Shown here one piece after another: positions 8,976-17,195 of a stretch of DNA of 64,000 nt. The stretch is from Roseobacter sinensis (GTDB lineage: Bacteria; Pseudomonadota; Alphaproteobacteria; Rhodobacterales; Rhodobacteraceae): assembly GCF_025755255.1 (NCBI RefSeq), contig NZ_JALIEB010000005.1:1-64000 (forward strand). The letters run 5' to 3'. The position numbers were made by a program, and so were the translations under genes. Below the pieces are notes generated by a model. It saw nothing but the letters and a program-made list of their open reading frames with translations. It did not search any database and was not told the origin of the DNA. The first letter of the stretch is position 1, and each line of letters starts with the position of its first letter.

Positions 8976-11177
8976 ATGAGTGATTCACGCAAACGCAGAC
9001 GGCCTCTGGTCGCTGACAGGCGCTATGCGACGGCGTCGAAAACAGCGCGCAAAGCCAAAGCGAAACCGAAGGCGAAGCCGCGCAAGACGACGCGTCGCAA
9101 GGCACCTCAGCGGCGGCGCGGCGGGCTGATCGGGCTGGTGCAGCGGCTGATCGGCTGGGTTTTGCGTCTGGTCTGGCGCATCACCTGGCGCGCGGGTCTT
9201 GTGGCCTCCGTCGTGCTCGGGCTGTTCGTCGGCTACTACTATACCACCTTGCCGGATGTGACCGAGCTGCTCGACGGTCGGGCGCGCGGCTCTGTGACCT
9301 TGCTCGACAACGAGGGCCGGGTGTTCGCCTGGCGGGGTGACCAGTTTGGCGGCGCGATCACCACCGAGACGGTCTCGCCGCACTTGCGCAATGCGATCAT
9401 CGCGACGGAAGACAAGCGCTTCCACCGCCATTTCGGCATCAGCCCGCGCGGGATCGCGAGTGCCGTGCGGATCAATCTGAGCGAGGGGCGTGGGCCGCTC
9501 TCGGGCCACGGCGGCTCGACCATCACGCAGCAGACCGCCAAGCTTTTGTGTCTTGGCATCCCGTTCGATCCGACGGTGCAGAGCGAAGCGGAATACGAGG
9601 CCGATTGCCGGCGCGGCACGATCAAGCGCAAGGCCTCCGAGGCGATCTATGCGCTCGCGATGGAAGCGAAGTATTCCAAGGACGAGATCCTGACGATCTA
9701 CATGAACCGCGCGTTCTTGGGTGCCGGTGCGCGGGGGTTCGAGGCGGCCAGCCAGCGGTATTTCGGGAAATCGGCGGCCAATGTCACAGCGGCAGAGGCG
9801 GCGATGCTTGCCGGTCTGCTTGTCGCGCCCACCCGCTTTGCGCCCACCAATGATCTCGCGCGCTCACAGAACCGGGCGGCGACGATTGTGCGCCTGATGA
9901 ACGAGCAGGGATACCTGAGCGATAGCGAGGCAAAGGAGGCCCAGGCCAACCCCGCGCAGCTTTCTCAAGCCGCAGAGGCCCGCGCGGGCGGCTACTTCGC
10001 CGATTGGGTGATGTCCTCGGGGCCTGAGTTCTTCACGCGCAAGACCACCGAGGACGTGATCATCAAGACCACGCTCGACCAGCGCATTCAGGCGGCGGCA
10101 GATGCGGCGATGGACTGGGTCTTCGAGAACAAGATCCGGCCGGGCAGCAAGGCGCAGGCGGCGATTGTGGTGATGTCCGCTGACGGGGCGGTGCGGGCCA
10201 TGGTCGGCGGACGCGAAACAAAGGTCGCGGGCGCCTTCAACCGCGCGGTGCAGGCCAAGCGGCAGACCGGCTCCGCCTTCAAACCCTTCGTCTACGCGGC
10301 CGCGCTCGATCTGGGCTATTCACCGAATGACACGGTTGTGGACGAGCCCATCACCATCGACATCCCCGGCTCTGGCCCGTGGTCGCCGCGCAATTACACC
10401 AACCGGTTCTACGGCAAGGTCACGCTGACCGATGCGCTGAAAGACAGCCTGAACATCCCGGCGGTGAAGGTGTCGGAGTTCGTCGGCCGCGATTTGGTGC
10501 GCCAGGTCGCCAGTGAGTTCGGGCTTGAGAGCGATCTGGCCGCAGGGCCTGCGCTGGCACTTGGTGCGTCCGAGAGCACGCTGATCGAGATGACGAGCGC
10601 CTATGCGGGCATTCTGAACGGTGGCTCCTCCGTCCAGCCCTATGGGCTGATCGAGCTGCGCCTGCTGGGCGACGACGAGCCCCTGATGGGCACCGGCGGC
10701 GGGATCGGTGAGCGCGTTGTCCAGGAAGCGGCGGCCCGCCAGCTGATCTACATGATGGAGAAGGTCGTCTCGGAAGGCACGGGCGCCCGCGCGCAATTGG
10801 GCGGTCGGCAAGTGGCGGGCAAGACTGGCACGACCCAGGCGGCGCGGGACGCGTGGTTCGTGGGCTTCTCGGCGGACTATGTGGCGGGGGTCTGGATGGG
10901 GTATGACGACAACACCCCGCTCACGGGCGTGACGGGTGCAGGTTTACCCGCGGAGATCTGGCGCGAGACCATGGCACGCGTGCATGAGGGTGTGCCGGCG
11001 AAACCGCTGCCGATGATGCTGCCGTCGAACACGAGTGCTGCCCGCGAACCGCAGGGTGGCCAGGAAGGCGGTGGCGGCGCCGTCGGCCTTCTGGAAGGGC
11101 TGCTGCGCGACATTCTGGGTGGTGGCGGAACGAGCAGTCGCCCGGGGGCGGAAAACGTGCACGGACCCGACCGCTGA
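8976..11177 (+). CDS. Bifunctional penicillin-binding protein, class A (transglycosylase/transpeptidase)
   Basis: A 733-residue peptidoglycan synthase. A very basic, Lys/Ala/Pro-rich cytoplasmic tail (residues ~1-55) is followed by one transmembrane anchor (~65-85). The GT51 domain shows ATEDKRFHRHFG and the GGSTITQQ segment. The transpeptidase domain has SAFK with Ser433 as nucleophile, SLN near 490, and KTGT at K616. It polymerises and crosslinks murein in the periplasm. A Gly/Ser-rich C-terminal tail ends the protein. Closest to the PBP1A/1C-like enzymes of Rhodobacterales; which paralogue is uncertain. It ends two bases before the convergent mlaC stop. Confidence 0.93.
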   Translation: MSDSRKRRRPLVADRRYATASKTARKAKAKPKAKPRKTTRRKAPQRRRGGLIGLVQRLIGWVLRLVWRITWRAGLVASVVLGLFVGYYYTTLPDVTELLDGRARGSVTLLDNEGRVFAWRGDQFGGAITTETVSPHLRNAIIATEDKRFHRHFGISPRGIASAVRINLSEGRGPLSGHGGSTITQQTAKLLCLGIPFDPTVQSEAEYEADCRRGTIKRKASEAIYALAMEAKYSKDEILTIYMNRAFLGAGARGFEAASQRYFGKSAANVTAAEAAMLAGLLVAPTRFAPTNDLARSQNRAATIVRLMNEQGYLSDSEAKEAQANPAQLSQAAEARAGGYFADWVMSSGPEFFTRKTTEDVIIKTTLDQRIQAAADAAMDWVFENKIRPGSKAQAAIVVMSADGAVRAMVGGRETKVAGAFNRAVQAKRQTGSAFKPFVYAAALDLGYSPNDTVVDEPITIDIPGSGPWSPRNYTNRFYGKVTLTDALKDSLNIPAVKVSEFVGRDLVRQVASEFGLESDLAAGPALALGASESTLIEMTSAYAGILNGGSSVQPYGLIELRLLGDDEPLMGTGGGIGERVVQEAAARQLIYMMEKVVSEGTGARAQLGGRQVAGKTGTTQAARDAWFVGFSADYVAGVWMGYDDNTPLTGVTGAGLPAEIWRETMARVHEGVPAKPLPMMLPSNTSAAREPQGGQEGGGGAVGLLEGLLRDILGGGGTSSRPGAENVHGPDR

Positions 11178-11179
11178 AC

Positions 11180-11779
11180 TCAGCTGGCGTTCCGCAGATC
11201 GCCGATCATCGCGTTGATGTCTCCGCCGCGCCGGTCGAGCATCGCGCCGATCTCGCCGCGCTCGGTCAGCAGCAGGTTCACGCCCTCGATATAGACGTTG
11301 AAGAACTTGTTGCTGCCGGACTTGTCGGAGATGTGGAAGTTCACCTCGAACGGGCCCTCGCCCCGCAGATAAGCGAGCGTCCGGATCTCGTAGCCCGCAT
11401 TGATCTGGCGCGCAGACTGGATTTCGACCCGTCCACCGACGAAGTCGCGGAACTGTCGGCCGTATTTGCGGGTGATGTAGGTGGTGAAGGCATCATTGAA
11501 GGCGCGTTTCTGCGAGGCAGAGGCGGAGCGGCCATCTGCGCCAAGCGCATATTGCGCCATGATGTTCACATCCGCGTAGCGCGCGAAGAGGTTTTCGAAC
11601 TCACGCAGGATCGCGGCGTCGGATTGCCCGGAGTTGATGACGCGGTCGATGTCGGCCACAACCTCGTCCACCAGCGCGCGCGCGGCCGCTTCGGTCAAAG
11701 CCGCGGCGGGGGTTGCCGCGATCAGGGTAAGGGCAGATGCACTCAGGAAAACATCTCGGCGGGTGAGATTACTCGGCAT
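11180..11779 (-). CDS. mlaC: Phospholipid-binding protein MlaC, periplasmic
   Basis: A 199-residue protein with a twin-arginine-like N-terminus (NLTRRDVFLSASALTL) and cleavage after AAA. The mature part fits MlaC/Ttg2D, which carries phospholipid between the outer-membrane MlaA complex and the inner-membrane MlaFEDB transporter. The start is the ATG at 11779, which keeps the signal peptide at a normal length; the longer open frame upstream overlaps mlaA and is shadow. The 3' end of mlaA overlaps its start by 11 bases, so the two are co-translated. The mlaFED genes are not in this window. Confidence 0.9.
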   Translation of the reverse strand: MPSNLTRRDVFLSASALTLIAATPAAALTEAAARALVDEVVADIDRVINSGQSDAAILREFENLFARYADVNIMAQYALGADGRSASASQKRAFNDAFTTYITRKYGRQFRDFVGGRVEIQSARQINAGYEIRTLAYLRGEGPFEVNFHISDKSGSNKFFNVYIEGVNLLLTERGEIGAMLDRRGGDINAMIGDLRNAS

Positions 11780-12563
11780 AGGGGTCCTCGTATGGGTCAG
11801 CTGCAAAGGGGTCGATGTCGGTCTGGCTGTCCTGTCCCAGTTCGAACCTGCGGTTTTGCAGGTAGATCGAGCGCGATTGCGCGTAGCTGTCCGCACTCTC
11901 ATAGAGCACGGAATCGATTGTATCGGAGAACTTCTCGCGATCATTCAGCACAGAAGCCGCTGCCGTCGAGGGCGGGACAGAGCGCAGATCGTCGTCGAAC
12001 TTGTTGTTGGTATTGGTCGTCAGCGGGTTGGTGAAGAAATCCACCACAAGCCCGACGGTATCGCGCTGTGTCGAGGGGCCAAAGACCGGAAGCTCGACAT
12101 AGGCGCCCTCGCCGGCGCCCCAGACGGCCAGCGTTTCACCGAAATCGGTGGTGTGCTGCGGGATATTCAGCTCGGTCGCTGGGTCGAAGAGCCCGCCAAT
12201 CCCGAGGGTCGAGTTCATGACAAAGCGTAGCGTGGCAAGGCCCGTCCCGCGCAGATCGCCTTGCAACAGGCTGTTCACCGCCACCCGGGGCATCGAGAGG
12301 TTTTCGGAGAAATTGTTCACCGTGTTACGGATTTCGACCGGCACGACGCCATAGGCCTGTGACACGGGCCGCACGAGGTTCTTGTCGAGGCCTTTGTTGA
12401 AGCCGTGGATCTTGCGGTTTTGCGTCTCGTAGGGATCATTGATCCCGTCGGCACGGGTCACGGCCTCTTGCGTGGCGCAGCCGCCAAGGGCGAGGGCCGT
12501 CAGGAGGGCGAAGGTCGGTCGCGCGAACGCCTTGGGAAGGGGGAGTGCAGGCACTGGGATCAT
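11769..12563 (-). CDS. mlaA: Outer-membrane lipoprotein MlaA (VacJ family)
   Basis: A 264-residue lipoprotein. The lipobox LALGGC puts the acylated cysteine at about residue 29. The VacJ body contains NDPYETQNRKIHGFNKGLD, NSTLGIGGLFDPA and LPVFGPSTQRDTVG in order. MlaA forms a doughnut channel in the inner leaflet of the outer membrane and extracts misplaced phospholipid, passing it to MlaC. Its C-terminus is acidic (DPYEDPYAE). It is the first gene of the mlaA-mlaC pair. Start SD is weak. Confidence 0.93.
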   Translation of the reverse strand: MIPVPALPLPKAFARPTFALLTALALGGCATQEAVTRADGINDPYETQNRKIHGFNKGLDKNLVRPVSQAYGVVPVEIRNTVNNFSENLSMPRVAVNSLLQGDLRGTGLATLRFVMNSTLGIGGLFDPATELNIPQHTTDFGETLAVWGAGEGAYVELPVFGPSTQRDTVGLVVDFFTNPLTTNTNNKFDDDLRSVPPSTAAASVLNDREKFSDTIDSVLYESADSYAQSRSIYLQNRRFELGQDSQTDIDPFAADPYEDPYAE

Positions 12564-12964
12564 CCTGTGAAATTGACGATACTGGACTTAAGACTTTTTA
12601 CGGTGATGCCCAGAGGGCGCATGTGGGAATTCATTCGATGTGGCAGCTGCGCGACAGCGCAACAATAGTTGTATTGGGCGTATACAGTCCACAATTCAAC
12701 GGACAAGCCGCGAATTGTGAGCGGAAATGTGTCCATTCAACCTGCACGGGTGACTGGGCGAGGTCAAGGTCCGGACCGCGGCAGTCCTGAAAATCTGAGA
12801 ATGGGTAGGCAGTTAGCGCCTTCAGAGGCTGGGCGGGGCAGCGCGGCTGCGATGGATCGCCGCGCCGCTAATCCGCTTGTGGAACCCGGCAGGTTTGGCA
12901 TACTTCTTGCACAAGCGCCGCGCCGCGCCTTGCCGCGCCCGCACTCATCCAAGAGGATCCGACC
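12564..12964. other. 401-base divergent intergenic region between mlaA and ridA
   Basis: I see no gene here. It holds an 8-base inverted repeat CACAATTC (12690-12697) / GAATTGTG (12712-12719) with a 14-base spacer, a single perfect CTGGACTTAA at 12582-12591 next to mlaA, and a sigma-54-like element close to ridA (separate entry). The AT-rich centre (12580-12730) is probably the mlaA promoter zone. Confidence 0.5.
12896..12911 (+). promoter_or_regulatory. Possible sigma-54 (-24/-12) promoter for ridA operon
   Basis: The sequence TGGCATACTTCTTGCA has the sigma-54 arrangement TGGCA-N6-TTGCA, with GG (12897-12898) and GC (12909-12910) exactly 12 bases apart. It lies about 54 bases before the ridA start. 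A sigma-70 reading (TTGTGG, 16 bases, CATACT) overlaps it and is an alternative. Confidence 0.35.
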
Positions 12965-13423
12965 ATGAGTATTGCTTCCCGCCTTGCCGATCTGGGCGTC
13001 ACCCTGCCTGATGCGCCTGCGCCAGCCGCGAATTACGTGCCTTTCGTGCAGGTGGGCAACACGCTCTATGTGTCGGGGCAGATTTCCAACGGGCCCGACG
13101 GTCTGGTGACCGGCAAGCTGGGGGCAGACACGGATGTGGAGGCCGGGGCAGCCGCGGCCAAGCTCTGCGCGATCAGCCTTCTGGCGCAGGTCAAAGCCGC
13201 CTGTGGCGGTGATATCGAGCGCCTTGTCCGGGTCGTGAAGCTGACCGGTTTTGTGAATTCGACCGCCGATTTCACGGATCAGCCCAAGGTGATCAACGGC
13301 GCTTCGGATTTTCTCGTTGAAGCGCTTGGCGAGGCAGGCCGCCACGCGCGCTCGGCCGTGTCCGCGGCGGCCCTCCCGCTTGGTGTGGCGGTCGAGATCG
13401 AAGGGATCTTCGAGATCAAATGA
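12965..13423 (+). CDS. RidA family protein (reactive imine deaminase-like)
   Basis: A 152-residue member of the YjgF/YER057c/UK114 family. The conserved segments LYVSGQIS, the central ARSAVSAAALPLGVAVEIEG containing the substrate-binding arginine, and the short C-terminal strand are present. RidA proteins hydrolyse enamine/imine intermediates released by PLP enzymes; this one, being about 25 residues longer than canonical RidA, belongs to a divergent Rid subgroup whose substrate is not known. Its stop overlaps the start of gdpD (ATGA), which starts a five-gene tightly packed string. Confidence 0.88.
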   Translation: MSIASRLADLGVTLPDAPAPAANYVPFVQVGNTLYVSGQISNGPDGLVTGKLGADTDVEAGAAAAKLCAISLLAQVKAACGGDIERLVRVVKLTGFVNSTADFTDQPKVINGASDFLVEALGEAGRHARSAVSAAALPLGVAVEIEGIFEIK

Positions 13424-14187
13424 GGGTCGCGCTGCCAGAGGCCTTCCTGCGTTATCCACTGGCACATCGGGCGTTGCATGATGTGGCGTGCGGGCGCCCC
13501 GAGAACAGCCGCGCGGCGGTCCGCGCGGCTATCGACGCCGGATACGGTATCGAGATCGACGTTCAGATGAGCGCCGATGCCCAGGCGATGGTGTTCCACG
13601 ACAATGCGCTGGATCGTCTTGCCGATGGCAGCGGCCCGGTGCGCGCGGTGGCGGCCGACCAGCTCGCAAAGACGCCGCTGAAGGGCGGGTCAGAGGGCAT
13701 TCCCGATCTTCCCGAGGTGCTCTCGCTTGTTGCGGGACAGGTCCCGCTGCTGATTGAAATCAAGGATCAGGACGGCGCGCTGGGGCCTGACATCGGCCCG
13801 CTGGAAGTGGCTGTGGCAGCAGCGCTGAAGGGTTACGAGGGGCCGGTCGCGGTGATGTCGTTCAACCCGCATGCGGTGATGCGCATGGCCCAGCTTTGCC
13901 CCGACGTGCCGCGGGGGCTGGTCACCGATGCCTATGGTGCCGCGGATTGGCCACTGCCCGAAGAGACCCGTGCGCGGTTGAGAGCGATCCCCGACTACGA
14001 CCGGGCCGACTGCAGCTTCATCAGCCACAACTGGCGTGACCTGAGCAGACCACGGGTGGCTGACTTGAAGGCCCAAGGGGCCAACATCCTCTGCTGGACC
14101 GTCAAGTCGCCCCAAGATGAGGCGGAGGCCCGCAAGATCGCGCAGAATGTCACCTTCGAGCAATACCTCGCCCCGCTCTCCGCTTGA
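13420..14187 (+). CDS. Glycerophosphodiester phosphodiesterase family protein
   Basis: A 255-residue TIM-barrel enzyme. The metal and phosphate ligands are visible as AHRALHD near residue 15, EIDVQMS near 45, VFHDNALDRL near 58, and LIEIK near 110. It should hydrolyse glycerophosphodiesters to an alcohol and glycerol 3-phosphate. There is no signal peptide, so it is cytoplasmic, like UgpQ. It overlaps ridA by four bases and is followed by the acyltransferase-like gene with which it is probably co-transcribed. Confidence 0.93.
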   Translation: MRVALPEAFLRYPLAHRALHDVACGRPENSRAAVRAAIDAGYGIEIDVQMSADAQAMVFHDNALDRLADGSGPVRAVAADQLAKTPLKGGSEGIPDLPEVLSLVAGQVPLLIEIKDQDGALGPDIGPLEVAVAAALKGYEGPVAVMSFNPHAVMRMAQLCPDVPRGLVTDAYGAADWPLPEETRARLRAIPDYDRADCSFISHNWRDLSRPRVADLKAQGANILCWTVKSPQDEAEARKIAQNVTFEQYLAPLSA

Positions 14188-14234
14188 TCCTGCGCGAGCG
14201 GGCTACAAGTAAGACGGGGAGCAGAGGCGACCGG

Positions 14235-15422
14235 ATGCAGGAACAGGAGATCGAGATCAGGGTTCTGCCCTCGCTGCGCGAGATCGACGCAGCCGAGTGG
14301 GATGCCTGCGCCTGCCCGGAAGCCGAAGGAGGCGCCCGGCCTGCGGACCCTTTCACGACGCACCGGTTCCTGTCGGCGCTGGAAGACAGCGGATCGGTCG
14401 GGGCCGGAACCGGCTGGCAACCGCAGTACCTTGCGGCGCGCGTCGAGGGCCAATTGATCGCCGTGGCGCCGATGTATGCCAAGTCGCACAGCCAGGGCGA
14501 ATACATCTTCGATCACAACTGGGCGCATGCCTATGAACGCGCCGGCGGGCGGTACTATCCGAAGCTCCAGATCGCGGTGCCGCACACACCGGCGACCGGT
14601 CGGCGGTTCCTGGTGCGCCCCGGGTTTGAGCACACCGGCAGCGCCGCCCTGATGCAAGGGGCGGTGCAACTCGCCGAGAGCAACCGCCTTTCGTCGCTGC
14701 ACGTGACCTTCTGCACCGAGGCGGAGGCGATGCGCGGCAGGGCCTTCGGACTGATGCTGCGCAAAACCCAGCAGTTCCACTGGCGCAACGACGGATATGC
14801 CGATTTCGAGGGGTTTCTGAGCACGCTGAGTTCGCGCAAACGCAAGAACATCCGCAAGGAGCGCGCGCGGGCGCAGGCCTTTGGCGGGACAATCCATACG
14901 TTCAGCGGCGACGCGCTCGAGCCCGAACACTGGGACGCCTTTTGGCGATTCTACCAGGACACCGGCGCGCGCAAATGGGGCACCCCCTACCTCACGCGGC
15001 GCTTCTTCGACATCGCGCAAGAGACCCTGCGCGACGACATGGCGCTGGTGCTGGCCGAGCGTAACGGGCGCTGGGTGGCGGGTGCGTTGAACTTTTTTGG
15101 CGCTGAGGCATTATACGGCCGGTATTGGGGATGCATCGAGCATCATCCTTGCCTGCATTTCGAGCTGTGCTACTACCGCGCGATCGATATCGCCATTGCG
15201 GAAGGCTTGGCACGGGTCGAAGCGGGCGCACAGGGGGAGCACAAGCTGGCGCGGGGCTATCTGCCGGCGCCCACGTGGTCGCTTCATTGGGTGAACGACC
15301 CGGGCTTTTCCAAAGCCATCGGCGACTATCTCGAGGCCGAACGTGCGGCCGTTGACGAAGAGATAACGGTGCTGACGGAGTACGGGCCCTTCAAACGGGC
15401 CGAAGTCGAGGAACAGGAATGA
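14235..15422 (+). CDS. GNAT-fold FemAB-like protein (DUF482/PF04339)
   Basis: A 395-residue protein of the family annotated as peptidoglycan-biosynthesis or GNAT-like, built from two acyltransferase folds as in FemAB aminoacyltransferases. Characteristic pieces are [10 protein letters not shown] near 195, [10 protein letters not shown] near 240, and the [16 protein letters not shown]...YY stretch near 300. No substrate has been firmly shown for this family as far as I know. I start at the ATG 14235 because AGAGG precedes it by about eight bases; an in-frame TTG at 14184 would overlap gdpD. Its stop overlaps the next start (ATGA). Confidence 0.8.
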   Translation: MQEQEIEIRVLPSLREIDAAEWDACACPEAEGGARPADPFTTHRFLSALEDSGSVGAGTGWQPQYLAARVEGQLIAVAPMYAKSHSQGEYIFDHNWAHAYERAGGRYYPKLQIAVPHTPATGRRFLVRPGFEHTGSAALMQGAVQLAESNRLSSLHVTFCTEAEAMRGRAFGLMLRKTQQFHWRNDGYADFEGFLSTLSSRKRKNIRKERARAQAFGGTIHTFSGDALEPEHWDAFWRFYQDTGARKWGTPYLTRRFFDIAQETLRDDMALVLAERNGRWVAGALNFFGAEALYGRYWGCIEHHPCLHFELCYYRAIDIAIAEGLARVEAGAQGEHKLARGYLPAPTWSLHWVNDPGFSKAIGDYLEAERAAVDEEITVLTEYGPFKRAEVEEQE

Positions 15423-15715
15423 CTGAAAAACTGAGTGATGAAACACGCGGCCCCCTTCTGGAGCCGCTCTTTGCAGCCGGATGGCAGATGGTCGAGGGTC
15501 GGGACGCCATCGAGAAGACCTTTGTCTTCAAAGACTTCGTGGAGGCCTTCGGCTGGATGGCCCGTGTGGCGATCTGGGCCGAGAAATGGGACCACCATCC
15601 GGAGTGGAGCAATGTCTACAAGACCGTCGAGGTGGTGCTGAGCACCCATGATGTCGGCGGGTTGAGCGCGCTGGACGCCAAACTGGCCCGGAAGATGGAC
15701 AGTTTGGCGGAGTAA
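15419..15715 (+). CDS. phhB: Pterin-4a-carbinolamine dehydratase
   Basis: A 98-residue PCD/DCoH protein with the signature HHPEW and the following [13 protein letters not shown]. The enzyme dehydrates 4a-hydroxytetrahydropterin so the cofactor can be recycled after aromatic amino acid hydroxylation. No phenylalanine hydroxylase gene lies in the window, so the partner is elsewhere or the protein has another pterin role. It overlaps the upstream gene by four bases and is three bases from mscS. Confidence 0.93.
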   Translation: MTEKLSDETRGPLLEPLFAAGWQMVEGRDAIEKTFVFKDFVEAFGWMARVAIWAEKWDHHPEWSNVYKTVEVVLSTHDVGGLSALDAKLARKMDSLAE

Positions 15716-15718
15716 CCC

Positions 15719-16567
15719 ATGGAAGACCTACTGCAAACCGAGATCTGGCAGGGCAAGACCCTCGCCGATCTGCTGACGCTCGACTTCCTCCTCAGTGCCG
15801 CGGGCTCCGTGCTGGCGGCCTTCGGCATTCTGATCATCGGCTGGATCGTGTCCGCCTGGCTCCAGCGTCGGATTCAGAACCTCGGCAAAAAGCACCGCCA
15901 TCTGGACGACACGCTCTTCGATTTTCTGTCGTCCATCGTGCGGTACGTCGTGCTCGGCTTTGCCGTGCTCTTCGTGCTCAACACCTTCGGGGTTCAGACC
16001 ACCTCGGTCGTGGCCGTCATCGGTGCGGCGGGCCTGGCCATCGGTCTGGCGCTTCAGGGCACGCTGTCCAATGTGGCGGCAGGCGTGATGCTGATCCTCT
16101 TCCGGCCGATCAAGCTGGGTGATTTCGTGGAAGTGGGTGGAGAAATGGGCACCGTCAAGGCGATCACGTTGAATTTCACGGAACTGGCCGACATCAGCAA
16201 CGTGCAGGTGATCATCCCGAACTCCGAAGTCTGGGGCAACGTGATCACGAACTACTCCACGAACGACAAGCGCCGCGCGGAATGGACCTTCGGTGTGGGC
16301 TATGGGGTCAACCTGGCCGAGGCCGAGCGGATCATTCGCGAGACGGTGATGGCTGATCCACGCTCGCAATCGCATCCGGAGCCGTTCATCCAGGTCAACA
16401 ATCTGGGCGACAGCTCGGTCGATTTTCTGGTGCGGGTCTGGGTCGATGCGTCGGAGTACTTCGGTTATCAGGCCGATATCAAGCGCGCCGTGAAAGAGGC
16501 GCTGGACGCAGGCGGGATCGATATTCCCTTCCCCACGCGGACGATGGTGCAGGTCAAAGCGTCCTGA
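15719..16567 (+). CDS. Small-conductance mechanosensitive channel (MscS family)
   Basis: A 282-residue inner-membrane channel of canonical MscS size. Three hydrophobic helices lie at about 25-48, 68-88 and 95-125; the last contains the glycine/alanine-packed pore helix GAAGLAIGLALQGTLSNVAAGVMLI. It is followed by FRPIKLGDFVEVGGEMGTVK of the beta domain and the cytoplasmic cage. It opens on membrane tension to release solutes in hypo-osmotic shock. Last gene of the ridA-gdpD-FemAB-phhB-mscS string. Confidence 0.95.
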   Translation: MEDLLQTEIWQGKTLADLLTLDFLLSAAGSVLAAFGILIIGWIVSAWLQRRIQNLGKKHRHLDDTLFDFLSSIVRYVVLGFAVLFVLNTFGVQTTSVVAVIGAAGLAIGLALQGTLSNVAAGVMLILFRPIKLGDFVEVGGEMGTVKAITLNFTELADISNVQVIIPNSEVWGNVITNYSTNDKRRAEWTFGVGYGVNLAEAERIIRETVMADPRSQSHPEPFIQVNNLGDSSVDFLVRVWVDASEYFGYQADIKRAVKEALDAGGIDIPFPTRTMVQVKAS

Positions 16568-16606
16568 CGGCTGGCGCCCGGCGGTCAGCCCGCCGGGGCC
16601 ACTGGG

Positions 16607-17095
16607 TCACATGTTTTCAAGCAGCGCTTCGCCGCCCGAAACCTCGCAGACGCCGGGGCTTTCCTCGGCCTGCAGCAGGGTCACTTTGCCATCATCGACC
16701 AGCATCGCATAGCGCTTCGACCGGGCATGCAGCCCGGCGGGCGGGGCGTCGAAATCCATGCCGATGGCCTTGGTGAACGAGCTGTCGGCGTCACCCAGCA
16801 TGGTGATGCCGGCGGCGGTGGCCCCTGTGGCCTCGCCCCAGGACTTCATCACGAAGGGGTCGTTCACCGAGACGCAGATGATCTCGTCCACGCCCTTTGC
16901 GTCGAACTGATCCTTGGTGCGGATGAAGCTCGGCACATGGGCCGAGTGACAGGTCGGCGTATAGGCGCCCGGCACAGCGAAGAGCACGACCTTGCGGCCT
17001 TTCGTCTTGTCGGACAGCGAGACGGCGGCTGGCCCATCGGCGCCCAATTGGACCAGAGTTGCGTCGGGAAGTTGATCGCCCTGTGAAATCGTCAT
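16607..17095 (-). CDS. Peroxiredoxin, Prx5/AhpE-like
   Basis: A 162-residue thiol peroxidase. The peroxidatic cysteine is C49 in PGAYTPTCHSAHVP, the exact form seen in bacterial Prx5 proteins, and a second cysteine occurs near the C-terminus (PGVCEVSGGEALL). It reduces hydrogen peroxide and alkyl peroxides using glutaredoxin or thioredoxin. It is cytoplasmic, single gene, convergent with mscS and divergent from the ferredoxin reductase-like gene. Confidence 0.95.
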   Translation of the reverse strand: MTISQGDQLPDATLVQLGADGPAAVSLSDKTKGRKVVLFAVPGAYTPTCHSAHVPSFIRTKDQFDAKGVDEIICVSVNDPFVMKSWGEATGATAAGITMLGDADSSFTKAIGMDFDAPPAGLHARSKRYAMLVDDGKVTLLQAEESPGVCEVSGGEALLENM

Positions 17096-17195
17096 GTGCT
17101 AGGCCTTTCTTGGAATTGCGTTTGCCTTGCCCTCGGATATAGGTTGCGACCTCGGGCGAGGCCAGTGAATTCCGACGGGCAAAAGAGGGGGCGGG

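Noticed and set aside
12582-12591. A perfect CTGGACTTAA match to the recalled TauR repeat, upstream of mlaA
   Set aside because: It has no partner at a 22-23 base distance on either side, and mla genes have no link to taurine. One such match in 64 kb is within chance.
12713-12725. AATTGTGAGCGGA, identical to the left part of the E. coli lac operator
   Set aside because: Only one half matches, no LacI-type regulator or sugar gene is nearby, and its AATTGTG part belongs to a local inverted repeat. Coincidence is the better explanation.
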